Below, piece after piece: positions 16,149 through 23,573 of a DNA stretch of 64,000 nucleotides. Where the stretch lies: positions 1,612,001 to 1,676,000 of the forward strand of contig NZ_CP151273.1 in NCBI RefSeq assembly GCF_038237375.1, written 5' to 3'. The notes below the pieces were generated by a model. It was given only the letters and a program-made list of their open reading frames with translations. It was not told the origin of the DNA and did no database searches. Position numbers and translations under genes: made by a program. The stretch comes from Alcaligenes sp. SDU_A2. GTDB taxonomy: Bacteria > Pseudomonadota > Gammaproteobacteria > Burkholderiales > Burkholderiaceae_B. Within the stretch, counting starts at the first letter, position 1. Every line of letters begins with the position of its first letter.

Positions 16149-17123
16149 TTAGTTCTGTCTTGGGCGCACCAAGGTGCTTTTGCCGAACAGGCTTTCCACC
16201 AGATCGACCACCAGTTCGGCCGTTTGGTTGCGGATGTCCAGGGCTGGGTTCAGTTCGACAATATCCAGCGAGGCCAGCCTGCCTGTATCGGCAATCATCT
16301 CCATGCACAGTTGGGCTTCGCGGTAGTTGGGGCCGCCGCGTACGGTTGTGCCGGTGCCGGGGGCTATGTCGGGGTCCAGGAAATCCACATCGAAACTGAC
16401 ATGCAGGTGCATGTCCTGTGCATCCAGGCCTGACAGGGCCCGTTGCATGACTTCGCGCATACCCAGCTCGTCGATGGAGCGCATGTCGTAGACCTCTAGG
16501 CCCAGGTGCTCGATCATGCGCTTTTCGGCTTCATCGACGCTGCGCAGGCCAATCTGGGTGATGGCTGCCGGCACGATGGCGGGCAGGATGCCGGATAGAG
16601 TCGTCAGTGCCTGCGGGCCTAGTCCGCACAGGCTGGCCACGGGTATGCCATGAATATTTCCGCTGGGCGAAATGTCGGGGGTGTTACAGTCGGAGTGGGC
16701 ATCGAGCCAGAGCACGCGCAACTGCTTTCCAGTTGCGCGGCAATGGCGTGCCACGGCGCTGATCGACCCTATGGCCAGGGAGTGATCGCCGCCCAGCATG
16801 ATGGGCGTTCGGTCTTGGATAAGCTGGGCGTGGACAGCATCGTGCGCAGCCCGGTTCCAGTGTATGCATTCGTCCAGATTACGCAGGCCGTGAGCATCAG
16901 GGATTCGGTTGCTGCGTGGGTTTGGGGGGCCGGCCAGGTTGCCAATATCGCGGACATCGGCACCAAAGCGTGCCAGAGCGGGACCGAGCTGGGCCACGCG
17001 TAAAGCGTCGGGTCCCAGGCCGGCCCCGAGTCTGCCGGCCCCAACGTCGGTAGGAACGCCGATCAGCGTGATCTTGCGTGTGTTTTGGTCCGCGCCATAG
17101 GAAAGGGCTTGAGTGTCGCTCAC
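16149..17123 (-). CDS. rocF: Arginase
   Basis: A 324-residue ureohydrolase that splits L-arginine into ornithine and urea at a di-manganese site. All metal motifs are present: GGDHSLAIG, DAHSDCNTP, and SFDVDFLDPD with PGTGTTVRGG. The start is most likely the GTG at 17123 (AGGAG 10 bases upstream), giving VSDTQALSYGADQNTRKI; the open frame continues upstream through non-conserved sequence into the divergent promoter region. It forms an operon with ornithine cyclodeaminase. The lack of a nearby argF or rocD supports the cyclodeaminase as the ornithine outlet. Confidence 0.88.
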   Translation of the reverse strand: MSDTQALSYGADQNTRKITLIGVPTDVGAGRLGAGLGPDALRVAQLGPALARFGADVRDIGNLAGPPNPRSNRIPDAHGLRNLDECIHWNRAAHDAVHAQLIQDRTPIMLGGDHSLAIGSISAVARHCRATGKQLRVLWLDAHSDCNTPDISPSGNIHGIPVASLCGLGPQALTTLSGILPAIVPAAITQIGLRSVDEAEKRMIEHLGLEVYDMRSIDELGMREVMQRALSGLDAQDMHLHVSFDVDFLDPDIAPGTGTTVRGGPNYREAQLCMEMIADTGRLASLDIVELNPALDIRNQTAELVVDLVESLFGKSTLVRPRQN

Positions 17124-17325
17124 GATCAGCAAAGCTCCTGGAAAGGGGAGGGCTTGCGTAGGCATGCGCAAGGACATGTCTGCATATGGATAGCATCCCA
17201 CAGAAACGAGTCGTTCGACAATGTGGTGCTTGGCATTGTTGGTGGGTGTTGATGGCGTCAGGCGGCGGCCCTGAACGGACTTTGTTTTGAGGCGCAGGCG
17301 CGTGTATGGGCTTGTCATGCACCAT

Positions 17326-17348
17326 AAGATATATGTAAAGTATATCTT
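17326..17348. promoter_or_regulatory. Perfect AT-rich operator-like inverted repeat
   Basis: Arms AAGATATA and TATATCTT around a 7-base spacer, between the divergent arginase and HMA-protein genes, 52 bp before the HMA-protein ATG. It fits a dimeric regulator site. A related AAGATATATC lies just ahead of the padR gene at 9617-9626. Confidence 0.5.
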
Positions 17349-17399
17349 TATGGGCGGCATCCATGCAGGCCCTGTTCTTTCGACACAAAAGGATGAATC

Positions 17400-17648
17400 A
17401 TGCAGATTGGAATGCTCAGGCTGGCAGGTCTTCAGAATGATCAATGCGCCGGCAAGGTGGAAGCGGCTTTGGCGGCGACGGCGGGCGTCGATGCGGCCAG
17501 TGTGTCCTACGAAAATGCCAAGGCGTCGGTCCGCTTTGATGAAAGTCAGGTGTCTTTGCAAGACTTGCATGCCGTCGTGCAGCAGGCGGGCTACCGTATC
17601 GCCGTTCATGGCGAAGACGGAGCATGTTGTGGTGGTTGCGGCGGCTAA
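17400..17648 (+). CDS. Heavy-metal-associated (HMA) domain protein lacking the CxxC site
   Basis: An 82-residue protein with the beta-alpha-beta pattern of CopZ/Atx1 copper chaperones (VEAALAATAGVDAASVSYEN, then LHAVVQQAGYRIAV). The usual metal loop GMTCxxC reads GLQNDQC, so the first cysteine is replaced and only one remains. Instead the C-terminus is cysteine- and glycine-rich (ACCGGCGG), which could bind metal. The domain is complete in length. It stands alone, with an operator-like palindrome upstream and a terminator hairpin directly after. Confidence 0.75.
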   Translation: MQIGMLRLAGLQNDQCAGKVEAALAATAGVDAASVSYENAKASVRFDESQVSLQDLHAVVQQAGYRIAVHGEDGACCGGCGG

Positions 17649-17671
17649 GTCTTTATCGTCTTCTTAGTGAA

Positions 17672-17696
17672 ACCGGCTGCTTTTCAGGCAGCCGGT
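17672..17696 (+). repeat. 25-bp direct repeat, left copy (hairpin)
   Basis: ACCGGCTGC-(7)-GCAGCCGGT hairpin just after the HMA-protein stop. It is identical to 18539-18563. The left copy has no T-run after it; the right copy does, so the original terminator appears to have been split by the intervening 840 bp. Confidence 0.85.
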
Positions 17697-17731
17697 CAGG
17701 CTGCTGACAAACCCTTGCGTAAAATCCGCTT

Positions 17732-17763
17732 GCCAGCCCTTGAGTGTGGGCTGGCTTTTTTTT
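17732..17763 (+). terminator. Intrinsic terminator near the left end of the folded element
   Basis: Perfect 8-bp stem GCCAGCCC / GGGCTGGC, 8-base loop, followed by eight Ts. Confidence 0.85.
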
Positions 17764-17813
17764 GCATTCCGTTCGGCTGCCGATGTTCATTGCCGAACCG
17801 GTTTTCTATAGAC

Positions 17814-18047
17814 GCCGCTCAAGGCGCACGCTGAACGGGGCAGGCTGACGGCTTGCCGGCGCTGCGCGCCGGTGCCCTAGTCGGTTCGCGTGGCCGGGCG
17901 CGTCGTGAACTCCGGCGGGTCGCTTGTCCGCCGGACAAGCAACAAGCGCCGCCGTCAAACAGCACGACACGTGCCTCCCGTCCTCGCGCCCCGCCTGCGG
18001 CAAGCCATCCGACCCGCCTGCCCCGTTCAGCGTGCGCCTTGAGCGGC
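17814..18047. repeat. Giant inverted repeat 1 of the folded element (32-bp perfect arms)
   Basis: Arms 17814-17845 and 18016-18047 are perfect reverse complements over 32 bases (GCCGCTCAAGGCGCACGCTG...). The 170-base loop has further stems: CCGGCGC/GCGCCGG at 17856-17872 and a near-continuous GCTTGTCCG-C-CGGACAAGC palindrome around 17931-17949. The arms extend imperfectly inwards (shared GGCTTGCCG). Confidence 0.9.
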
Positions 18048-18183
18048 TCGAAGCCCTGATGGCATAGATTTCAACCTTTGGTCTATGGGTGATTCACGGA
18101 TAGCAAGACTAGGGGGACCGAGAGAGCCCCCGCCTGGTAGGGTTGGTCGATGGGCCGTGGGCCTGGAACCATCACGTTGCCCG

Positions 18184-18407
18184 GGTGAGTTCGGCGGCCC
18201 TGAGTCGGCGGGCGAGTCAGGGCATTCGCCGCCGACGGATAGCCGGGACAGTGGGCAAGCCCCGTTCTGTTTGAGACGCGCGCTTGTGGTTCGGCACGAA
18301 CCACGCGGCGAGTTAACGGGGTGCCTGTCCCGGCCAGCCGGCAAGGGAACCGGCGCGCAGCGCGGGCGAAGGCCCCAGCCCGCCGACTCAGGGCCGCCGG
18401 ACTCACC
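18184..18407. repeat. Giant inverted repeat 2 of the folded element (30-bp arms with nested stems)
   Basis: Arms 18184-18213 and 18378-18407 pair over 30 bases with a single mismatch that would be G-U in RNA (GGTGAGT-GGCGGCCCTGAGTCGGCGGGC pattern). Nested inside are GCCGGGACAG/CTGTCCCGGC (18242-18251 with 18325-18334), CCCCGTT/AACGGGG (18260-18266 with 18315-18321) and an apical GTGGTTC/GAACCAC (18286-18304). The stems are collinear and nest without crossing, as in a single long RNA or DNA hairpin. Confidence 0.9.
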
Positions 18408-18538
18408 TTCTTCGATGCCGTTTCTGCTTCGCTCAACGACCGAACGCGACATAGGGATGTGTTCGCTCGACAGTCCAAACATGTGTTTGGGCTGAGCAAA
18501 CAGACATGGGTGTAACAGCGGGGTTTGTCAGCAGCCTG

Positions 18539-18563
18539 ACCGGCTGCTTTTCAGGCAGCCGGT
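18539..18563 (+). terminator. 25-bp direct repeat, right copy, acting as terminator
   Basis: ACCGGCTGC-(7)-GCAGCCGGT hairpin followed by a run of Ts. Same sequence as 17672-17696; this copy kept the T-tract. Confidence 0.8.
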
Positions 18564-18649
18564 TTTTTATTTCAGCGTGCCGTCATCAAATGGTGATGTA
18601 AGGCATTCAGAATATCAAGGTTCAGGTTTGGTTTTTGGGCGCACAAAGC

Positions 18650-18683
18650 AAAAGCCCGGCTGTCTTTCGACAACCGGGCTTTC
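18650..18683 (-). terminator. Intrinsic terminator of tRNA-Leu copy 3
   Basis: Read on the minus strand, GACAGCCGGG-type stem (arms AAAGCCCGG/CCGGGCTTT) with a GAAA loop and TTTT tail, 9 bases beyond the tRNA. Same hairpin as 10018-10051. Confidence 0.8.
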
Positions 18684-18691
18684 GAGGAATT

Positions 18692-18776
18692 TGGTGCCCA
18701 GGAGAGGACTCGAACCTCCACACCTTGCGGCACATGGACCTGAACCATGCGCGTCTACCAATTCCGCCACCTGGGC
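18692..18776 (-). tRNA. tRNA-Leu (anticodon CAG), copy 3
   Basis: 85 bases with encoded CCA, the same sequence as copies 1 and 2. Its flank (CAAATTCCTC before a CCCGG-type terminator) matches the flank of the 21-base tRNA fragment at 9989-10009. Confidence 0.97.
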
Positions 18777-18882
18777 AATCGTTGTATGCTTATGTCTGTG
18801 CCAAAAGCCTGCAACGTTTTGCTGCCAAAAGCAGCAAAGAAAAGGATTATAGGCATAATTTTTTAATAATGGAAGTGTCCTT

Positions 18883-21360
18883 TTGATCAAAAAATTCCAA
18901 AACAGTACCGAGGACCTGACTCAAGCAACGGGTCGTTATGAATTGCCGCCCGATTTCGACCCCGACACGCCTTCGCGGGAAGGAATCTTGGCCGTGGTGC
19001 GCGATGCTGCGGATACATTGGATATCGACGGATTGGCGCTCAAGCTCGGTCTGGAACTGCCGGTGTCGGTCGGCCTGGAGCGGCGCGTGCGCGCGATGGA
19101 GCGCGATGGTCAGGTGCTGATCGGGGCCGATGGCAAGATCCGCAAGAATATGCAGACGGGTTTTATTGCCGGGCGTGTGTTGGGCCACCGCGACGGATTC
19201 GGCTTTTTGCAGCGGGCGGATGGACAGCCAGACTTGTTTCTGTCGCCTCGGGAAATGGCCAAGGTGTTGCATGGCGACCGCGTTCTGGTTCGCATCGTCG
19301 GGGAATATCGCGGCAAGCCCGACGCTTCTATTGTCGAAGTCACCGAGCGTCATACCAGCAAGCTGGTGGGGCGTTTTCTGCGTGAGCGCGGCACGTTCAT
19401 TGTCGTGCCCGAAGATCAGCGCATCAAGCATGATATTTTGATCCCGCCCGGTGAGCAGGGCGGGGCCGAACCCGGTCAGGTCGTCACTGTTCAGATCACC
19501 CAGCAGCCCGAGCGCCATCGTCAGCCGCTGGGTCGCGTCACCGAAGTGCTGGGCGAAATCGATGATCCCGGCATGGAAATCGAGATCGCTGTGCGCAAGT
19601 TCGATGTTCCGGTGGATTTTTCCGAGGCTGCGCTTAAGCAGGCTGCCCGCATACCCGCCAAGGTCAAGCCGGCCGAATATAAAGGGCGGGTGGATTTGCG
19701 CGATGTGCCGTTCATCACAATAGATGGTGAGGATGCCCGCGATTTTGACGATGCCGTCTATTGCGAAGAAGTGGACATAGGCACCGGCAAGCGTCGTCGC
19801 ATGGCTTGGCGTCTGTTGGTTGCCATTGCCGATGTCAGCCATTATGTGCGTTCGGGCGATGCGCTGGATGCGGACGCGCTGGAGCGCGGCACCAGTGTGT
19901 ATTTTCCGCGCCGCGTCATTCCCATGCTGCCCGAAACCCTGTCCAACGGCATCTGTTCGCTCAATCCGTCTGTGGATCGCCTGGTTATGGTGTGCGACAT
20001 GGTGGTGCTGGCCGACGGTCCCAAGTCGGGCACCGTGTCGGCCTATCAGTTCTACGAAGCCGTCATCCACTCGCATGCCCGCACGACTTATACCGACATC
20101 TGGAGCGCGCTGCAGCAACCTACCGGGCCGGCCGCCCAGCAGATCCAGCATGTGCTCGGGCCCGTGCAGAATCTGTACGCCTTATACCGCTTGCTGGCTG
20201 AACGCCGAACAGCGCGTGGGGCTATAGACTTTGATACTGTCGAGACCAAGATCATCTGCAATCCACTGGGCCGCATCGAACGGATCGAGCCTTTGGTGCG
20301 CAACGATGCGCACAAGCTGATTGAAGAGTGCATGTTGGTGGCCAATACCTGCGCGGCCGATTTTATCGCCCGCAACCGGCGCAATGGGCTGTACCGTCTG
20401 CACGATGGTCCTACGCCCCCCAAGCTGGAGGCCTTGCGCGAATACCTGCGCAGCCTGGGTCTGACCCTGGAAGGCGGCGAAGAGCCGACGTCGGCCGACT
20501 ACGCCAAGGTTGTTGCGGCAGCGCGGGGCCGACCGGACTTTGCGGTCATCCAGACCATGTGCCTGCGGTCCATGCAACAAGCTATTTACAGTCCGGAACG
20601 AACGGGTCACTTTGGCCTGTCATATCCGCTGTATGCGCACTTCACCTCGCCGATACGGCGTTATCCGGATTTGCTGGTGCACCGGGTCATCAAGTCCATT
20701 CTGAAGGGTGAACGCTATGTGCCGGCCATCGAGGATGAGCCAGGCGATGCGGCGTTGCCGGCCAGCAAGCGCGATTTTGCCCGCTGGGAACGCTTGGGTG
20801 CCTTGCTGTCCGCCCGTGAACGGCGCGCCGACGAAGCGTCCAAAGATGTGGAGGCCTGGCTCAAGTGCTGGTTTGTCAAAGAGCATGTGGGCGAGGAGTA
20901 TTCTGGCAAAATCAGCGGCGTCACCAGCTTCGGTCTGTTCGTGACCTTGGACACCTTGTACGTCGAAGGTCTGGTGCATGTATCCGAACTGGGTGCCGAT
21001 TATTTCCAGTACAACGAGATCCTGAACGAGTTGCGCGGCGAGCGCACAGGCATCCGGTATCGTCTGACTGATCCGGTTCAGGTACAGGTTGCCCGGGTGG
21101 ACCTGGAGGCACGCCGCATCGAGTTCCGTCTGGTCAAAGGCACGGGCTATAAAGCCCTGAAAGCGGCAGAGTCGGCTCCCGAGCAGCCCGAGCGCCATAT
21201 TAAAAAAGCGGCGACGGCCAAACCCGAAGCCTTGAAGGGAACTACCGCATCGCAGCGGCGCGCCACCTTAAAGCAAGCCGGCCGCGACGAAAAGCGGGCT
21301 GTCGAGAAGAGTGCCAAGTCGGCCAAGACGGCACGCAGTCCTAGAGGACGGCGTCGATAA
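18883..21360 (+). CDS. rnr: Ribonuclease R
   Basis: An 825-residue 3-to-5 exoribonuclease of the RNB family, degrading structured RNA. Order: N-terminal winged helix (residues 20-90), cold-shock domains ([21 protein letters not shown]), the RNB catalytic domain with [18 protein letters not shown] holding the active-site aspartates and [23 protein letters not shown]1 domain ([32 protein letters not shown]), and a lysine/arginine-rich tail. The start is a TTG at 18883 behind GGAAGTG; the closest ATG is out of frame. rlmB follows 67 bases later, the usual rnr-rlmB pair. Confidence 0.95.
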   Translation: MIKKFQNSTEDLTQATGRYELPPDFDPDTPSREGILAVVRDAADTLDIDGLALKLGLELPVSVGLERRVRAMERDGQVLIGADGKIRKNMQTGFIAGRVLGHRDGFGFLQRADGQPDLFLSPREMAKVLHGDRVLVRIVGEYRGKPDASIVEVTERHTSKLVGRFLRERGTFIVVPEDQRIKHDILIPPGEQGGAEPGQVVTVQITQQPERHRQPLGRVTEVLGEIDDPGMEIEIAVRKFDVPVDFSEAALKQAARIPAKVKPAEYKGRVDLRDVPFITIDGEDARDFDDAVYCEEVDIGTGKRRRMAWRLLVAIADVSHYVRSGDALDADALERGTSVYFPRRVIPMLPETLSNGICSLNPSVDRLVMVCDMVVLADGPKSGTVSAYQFYEAVIHSHARTTYTDIWSALQQPTGPAAQQIQHVLGPVQNLYALYRLLAERRTARGAIDFDTVETKIICNPLGRIERIEPLVRNDAHKLIEECMLVANTCAADFIARNRRNGLYRLHDGPTPPKLEALREYLRSLGLTLEGGEEPTSADYAKVVAAARGRPDFAVIQTMCLRSMQQAIYSPERTGHFGLSYPLYAHFTSPIRRYPDLLVHRVIKSILKGERYVPAIEDEPGDAALPASKRDFARWERLGALLSARERRADEASKDVEAWLKCWFVKEHVGEEYSGKISGVTSFGLFVTLDTLYVEGLVHVSELGADYFQYNEILNELRGERTGIRYRLTDPVQVQVARVDLEARRIEFRLVKGTGYKALKAAESAPEQPERHIKKAATAKPEALKGTTASQRRATLKQAGRDEKRAVEKSAKSAKTARSPRGRRR

Positions 21361-21427
21361 GCGTACAATACGGGGCCGGGTGCAGATCCGGCCCTGTCAT
21401 TGTTTTCTTGTCTCTTCAAGGATTGTT

Positions 21428-22174
21428 ATGCCCCAGCAGGTTTTGGCCGGTTTTCATGCCGTTGCAGCCCGAGTCCGTCATAGCGCTGCGTCGGTGCGCG
21501 AGGTCTATGTCGATGAAACCCGGCGCGACAAGCGCATGCTGTCCTTCATCGATCAGATTAAGCAGGCCGGCCTGAAAGTCATTCCCGTACAGGCGGAGCG
21601 GCTCAATGGTCTGTGCAAGGGCACACGTCATCAAGGCGTGGTGGCGTTGGCCGACGAGCAGGAATTAGCCGTTGACGTCAATGAGCTGCTGGACGATCTG
21701 GAAGAGGCGGGTCAGGTGCCGTTTTTGTTGATTCTGGATGGCGTTACCGATCCGCACAATCTGGGGGCGTGTCTGCGTACGGCTAATGCGGCCGGGGCGC
21801 ATGCGGTCATTGCGCCGCGCGATCGCGCGGTGGGGCTCAATGCCACGGTGTCGCGGGTGGCGTGCGGCGGTGCCGAATCCACGCCGTATATTACCGTCAC
21901 CAATCTGGCGCGTACCATGCGTCAATTGCGTGAGCGCGATGTCTGGCTGGTCGGCACGGATGACCAGGCTACGCATTCCATGCATCAAGTCGATGCGCGC
22001 CGTCCCATGGCCTGGGTCATGGGAGCAGAAGGCGAAGGTATGCGCCGCCTGACCCGCGAAACGTGCGACGAATTAGTGTCCATTCCCATGATGGGAGCGG
22101 TTGAAAGCTTGAACGTCAGCGTGGCCAGTGCGGTCTGCTTGTACGAAACCCTTAGGCAACGTGGTGCGGCGTAA
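21428..22174 (+). CDS. rlmB: 23S rRNA (guanosine-2251-2-O)-methyltransferase RlmB
   Basis: A 248-residue SpoU/TrmH-family (trefoil-knot) enzyme that methylates the ribose of G2251 in 23S rRNA using S-adenosylmethionine. Seen: an N-terminal L30e-like substrate domain ([13 protein letters not shown]...[11 protein letters not shown]), then the SpoU motifs [30 protein letters not shown] and [20 protein letters not shown]. The start at 21428 gives the standard N-terminus and follows AAGGA. It lies directly behind rnr, likely one transcript. Confidence 0.94.
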   Translation: MPQQVLAGFHAVAARVRHSAASVREVYVDETRRDKRMLSFIDQIKQAGLKVIPVQAERLNGLCKGTRHQGVVALADEQELAVDVNELLDDLEEAGQVPFLLILDGVTDPHNLGACLRTANAAGAHAVIAPRDRAVGLNATVSRVACGGAESTPYITVTNLARTMRQLRERDVWLVGTDDQATHSMHQVDARRPMAWVMGAEGEGMRRLTRETCDELVSIPMMGAVESLNVSVASAVCLYETLRQRGAA

Positions 22175-22265
22175 GGAGCTTCATTTGCTAAATTACTTAT
22201 TTGTATAAAAAACTCGGCCTTAGCATCTATGCTTCGCAAGATAATAGATGATCGGCTGCCCTAAA

Positions 22266-22291
22266 CGCGAAGCCAAGGCTTCGCGTTTTTT
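22266..22291 (+). terminator. Intrinsic terminator after rlmB
   Basis: Perfect 9-bp stem CGCGAAGCC / GGCTTCGCG, loop AA, then six Ts. It ends the rnr-rlmB unit 37 bases before the next gene; an attenuator role for that gene is possible. Confidence 0.9.
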
Positions 22292-22328
22292 CATGCGGCG
22301 CATGCAACTTCAGGCTTTGCTTATCACT

Positions 22329-23564
22329 ATGGACGAAAACGGCTTTACCACCTCCACCCTGCATTCGGATCGCAGGCTGGGCACGCAGCACGGCGCGATT
22401 CATCAACCCTTGCATCCATCCACCGAATACGGGTTTTCCGATGCTCGCGAACTGGCGGCCGTCTTTCAGGGCAAAGCCGGCTTTACGTATTCCCGCCAGG
22501 GGACACCGACGACCACCGCCTTGGAAGCCAAAGTAACGCGTATGGAGCAGGGAACCGGCAGTGTCAGCTTTGCCACTGGCATGGCGGCCTTGACGGCTAC
22601 TTTTTTTACCCTGTTGCGGCAGGGCGATCATCTGATTGCCAGTAAGTATATTTTCGGCAATACCAATAGTTTGCTGGGTACTTTGCGGGACTTGGGTGTG
22701 GAAGTGACGGTGGTCGATGCCACCGATGTGGCCCAGGTGCAAGCGGCGCGCCAGCCCAATACGCGCATGGTCTTTGTCGAGACCATCGCCAATCCGGGCA
22801 CGCAAATCGCCGACCTGTATCGTATCGGTCAGTGGTGTGGCGAACAGGGCCTGGTCTATGTGGTCGATGCCACCTTGTCTACGCCATATCTGCGTCCCGG
22901 GCGCGACTATCAGGCCTCGTTGGTCATCAATTCTTTATCCAAGCATATCGGTGGTCATGGCAATGGGCTGGGTGGGATGGTTACGGACACGGGCTTGTTC
23001 GACTGGAGCCATTACCCCAATATTGCTCAGGTTTACCGCAACGGCAATCCCAGCTCCTGGGGGCTGACTCAGATCAAGAAAAAAGGTCTGCGCGATATGG
23101 GCGGCACCTTGTCCTCGGATGTGGCGCATCGTTTGGCCGTCGGGGCGGAAACGCTGGCCTTGCGCATGGAACGTATCTGTGCAAATGCCCTGGCGCTGGC
23201 GCGCTTTCTGCAGGCGCATCCACGTGTGCGCAAAGTGCAGTATCCCGGTTTGGACGATCACCCCCAGCATGCCCGCGCGGCGCAGATGTTTGGTGGGCGA
23301 TTTGGAGGCCTGATGAGCGTAGTGCTGGCTGACGAGGTGGATGTCTTTGAGTTCCTGAACCGCTTGAAGGTATTCATTTTGGCGACGCACCTGGGCGATA
23401 ATCGCAGCCTGGTCTTGCCGGTAGCCCACACGATTTATTACGAAATGGGGGCCGAGCAGCGTGCCGTTATGGGCATTGCCGATAATCAGTTGCGCATTTC
23501 GGTCGGCATCGAAGAGATTGCCGATTTGACCGGCGATTTTGCCCAGGCGCTGGAGCAGTCCTAA
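22329..23564 (+). CDS. PLP-dependent trans-sulfuration enzyme (cystathionine gamma-synthase / O-acylhomoserine sulfhydrylase family)
   Basis: A 411-residue Cys/Met-metabolism PLP enzyme. Seen: YSRQGTPTTTALEAKVTRMEQG near the N-terminus (phosphate-binding arginine region), SVSFATGMAALTATFF, FVETIANPGTQIADL, the aspartate in VVDATLSTPYL, and the Schiff-base lysine in NSLSKHIGGHGN. C-terminal SVGIEEIADLTGDFAQAL is typical. These enzymes make cystathionine or homocysteine from acylated homoserine; relatives also include methionine gamma-lyase, so the exact reaction is open. Start at MDENGF (22329) chosen because an earlier ATG (22293) touches the terminator T-run. Confidence 0.8.
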   Translation: MDENGFTTSTLHSDRRLGTQHGAIHQPLHPSTEYGFSDARELAAVFQGKAGFTYSRQGTPTTTALEAKVTRMEQGTGSVSFATGMAALTATFFTLLRQGDHLIASKYIFGNTNSLLGTLRDLGVEVTVVDATDVAQVQAARQPNTRMVFVETIANPGTQIADLYRIGQWCGEQGLVYVVDATLSTPYLRPGRDYQASLVINSLSKHIGGHGNGLGGMVTDTGLFDWSHYPNIAQVYRNGNPSSWGLTQIKKKGLRDMGGTLSSDVAHRLAVGAETLALRMERICANALALARFLQAHPRVRKVQYPGLDDHPQHARAAQMFGGRFGGLMSVVLADEVDVFEFLNRLKVFILATHLGDNRSLVLPVAHTIYYEMGAEQRAVMGIADNQLRISVGIEEIADLTGDFAQALEQS

Positions 23565-23573
23565 GGCAGGTTT

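Larger units (their letters stand above)
17688..18547. mobile_element. Non-coding, highly folded element with 27-bp terminal inverted repeats
   Basis: The ends are perfect inverted repeats: 17688-17714 (GCAGCCGGTCAGGCTGCTGA...) and 18521-18547 (...TCAGCAGCCTGACCGGCTGC). Between them are an intrinsic terminator, two very long hairpins (32-bp and 30-bp arms) and several short perfect stems, but no frame with a Shine-Dalgarno site or family resemblance. It is flanked by a 25-bp direct repeat. Best explained as a non-autonomous transposable or MITE-like element, or structured RNA cargo carried by one; no transposase is present. The name of the family is unknown to me. Confidence 0.45.

Noticed and set aside
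17814-18407. RNase P RNA, tmRNA or another known large RNA as identity of the folded element
   Set aside because: I looked for conserved cores such as GAGGAAAGTCC or ACAGAA-type RNase P motifs and a tmRNA alanine acceptor and found none.
18027-18499. Open frames of about 135-150 codons on both strands of the folded element
   Set aside because: Pro/Arg/Ser/Gly-rich translations in all frames, repeated because the DNA is an inverted repeat; no Shine-Dalgarno site. I treat the element as non-coding.
18847-20151. A 434-codon minus-strand frame
   Set aside because: Antisense to the RNB and cold-shock domains of rnr; no recognisable domain.
22175-22328. A SAM-type riboswitch before the sulfhydrylase gene
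   Set aside because: Only a plain terminator hairpin is visible; I could not identify the conserved core of any SAM riboswitch class.
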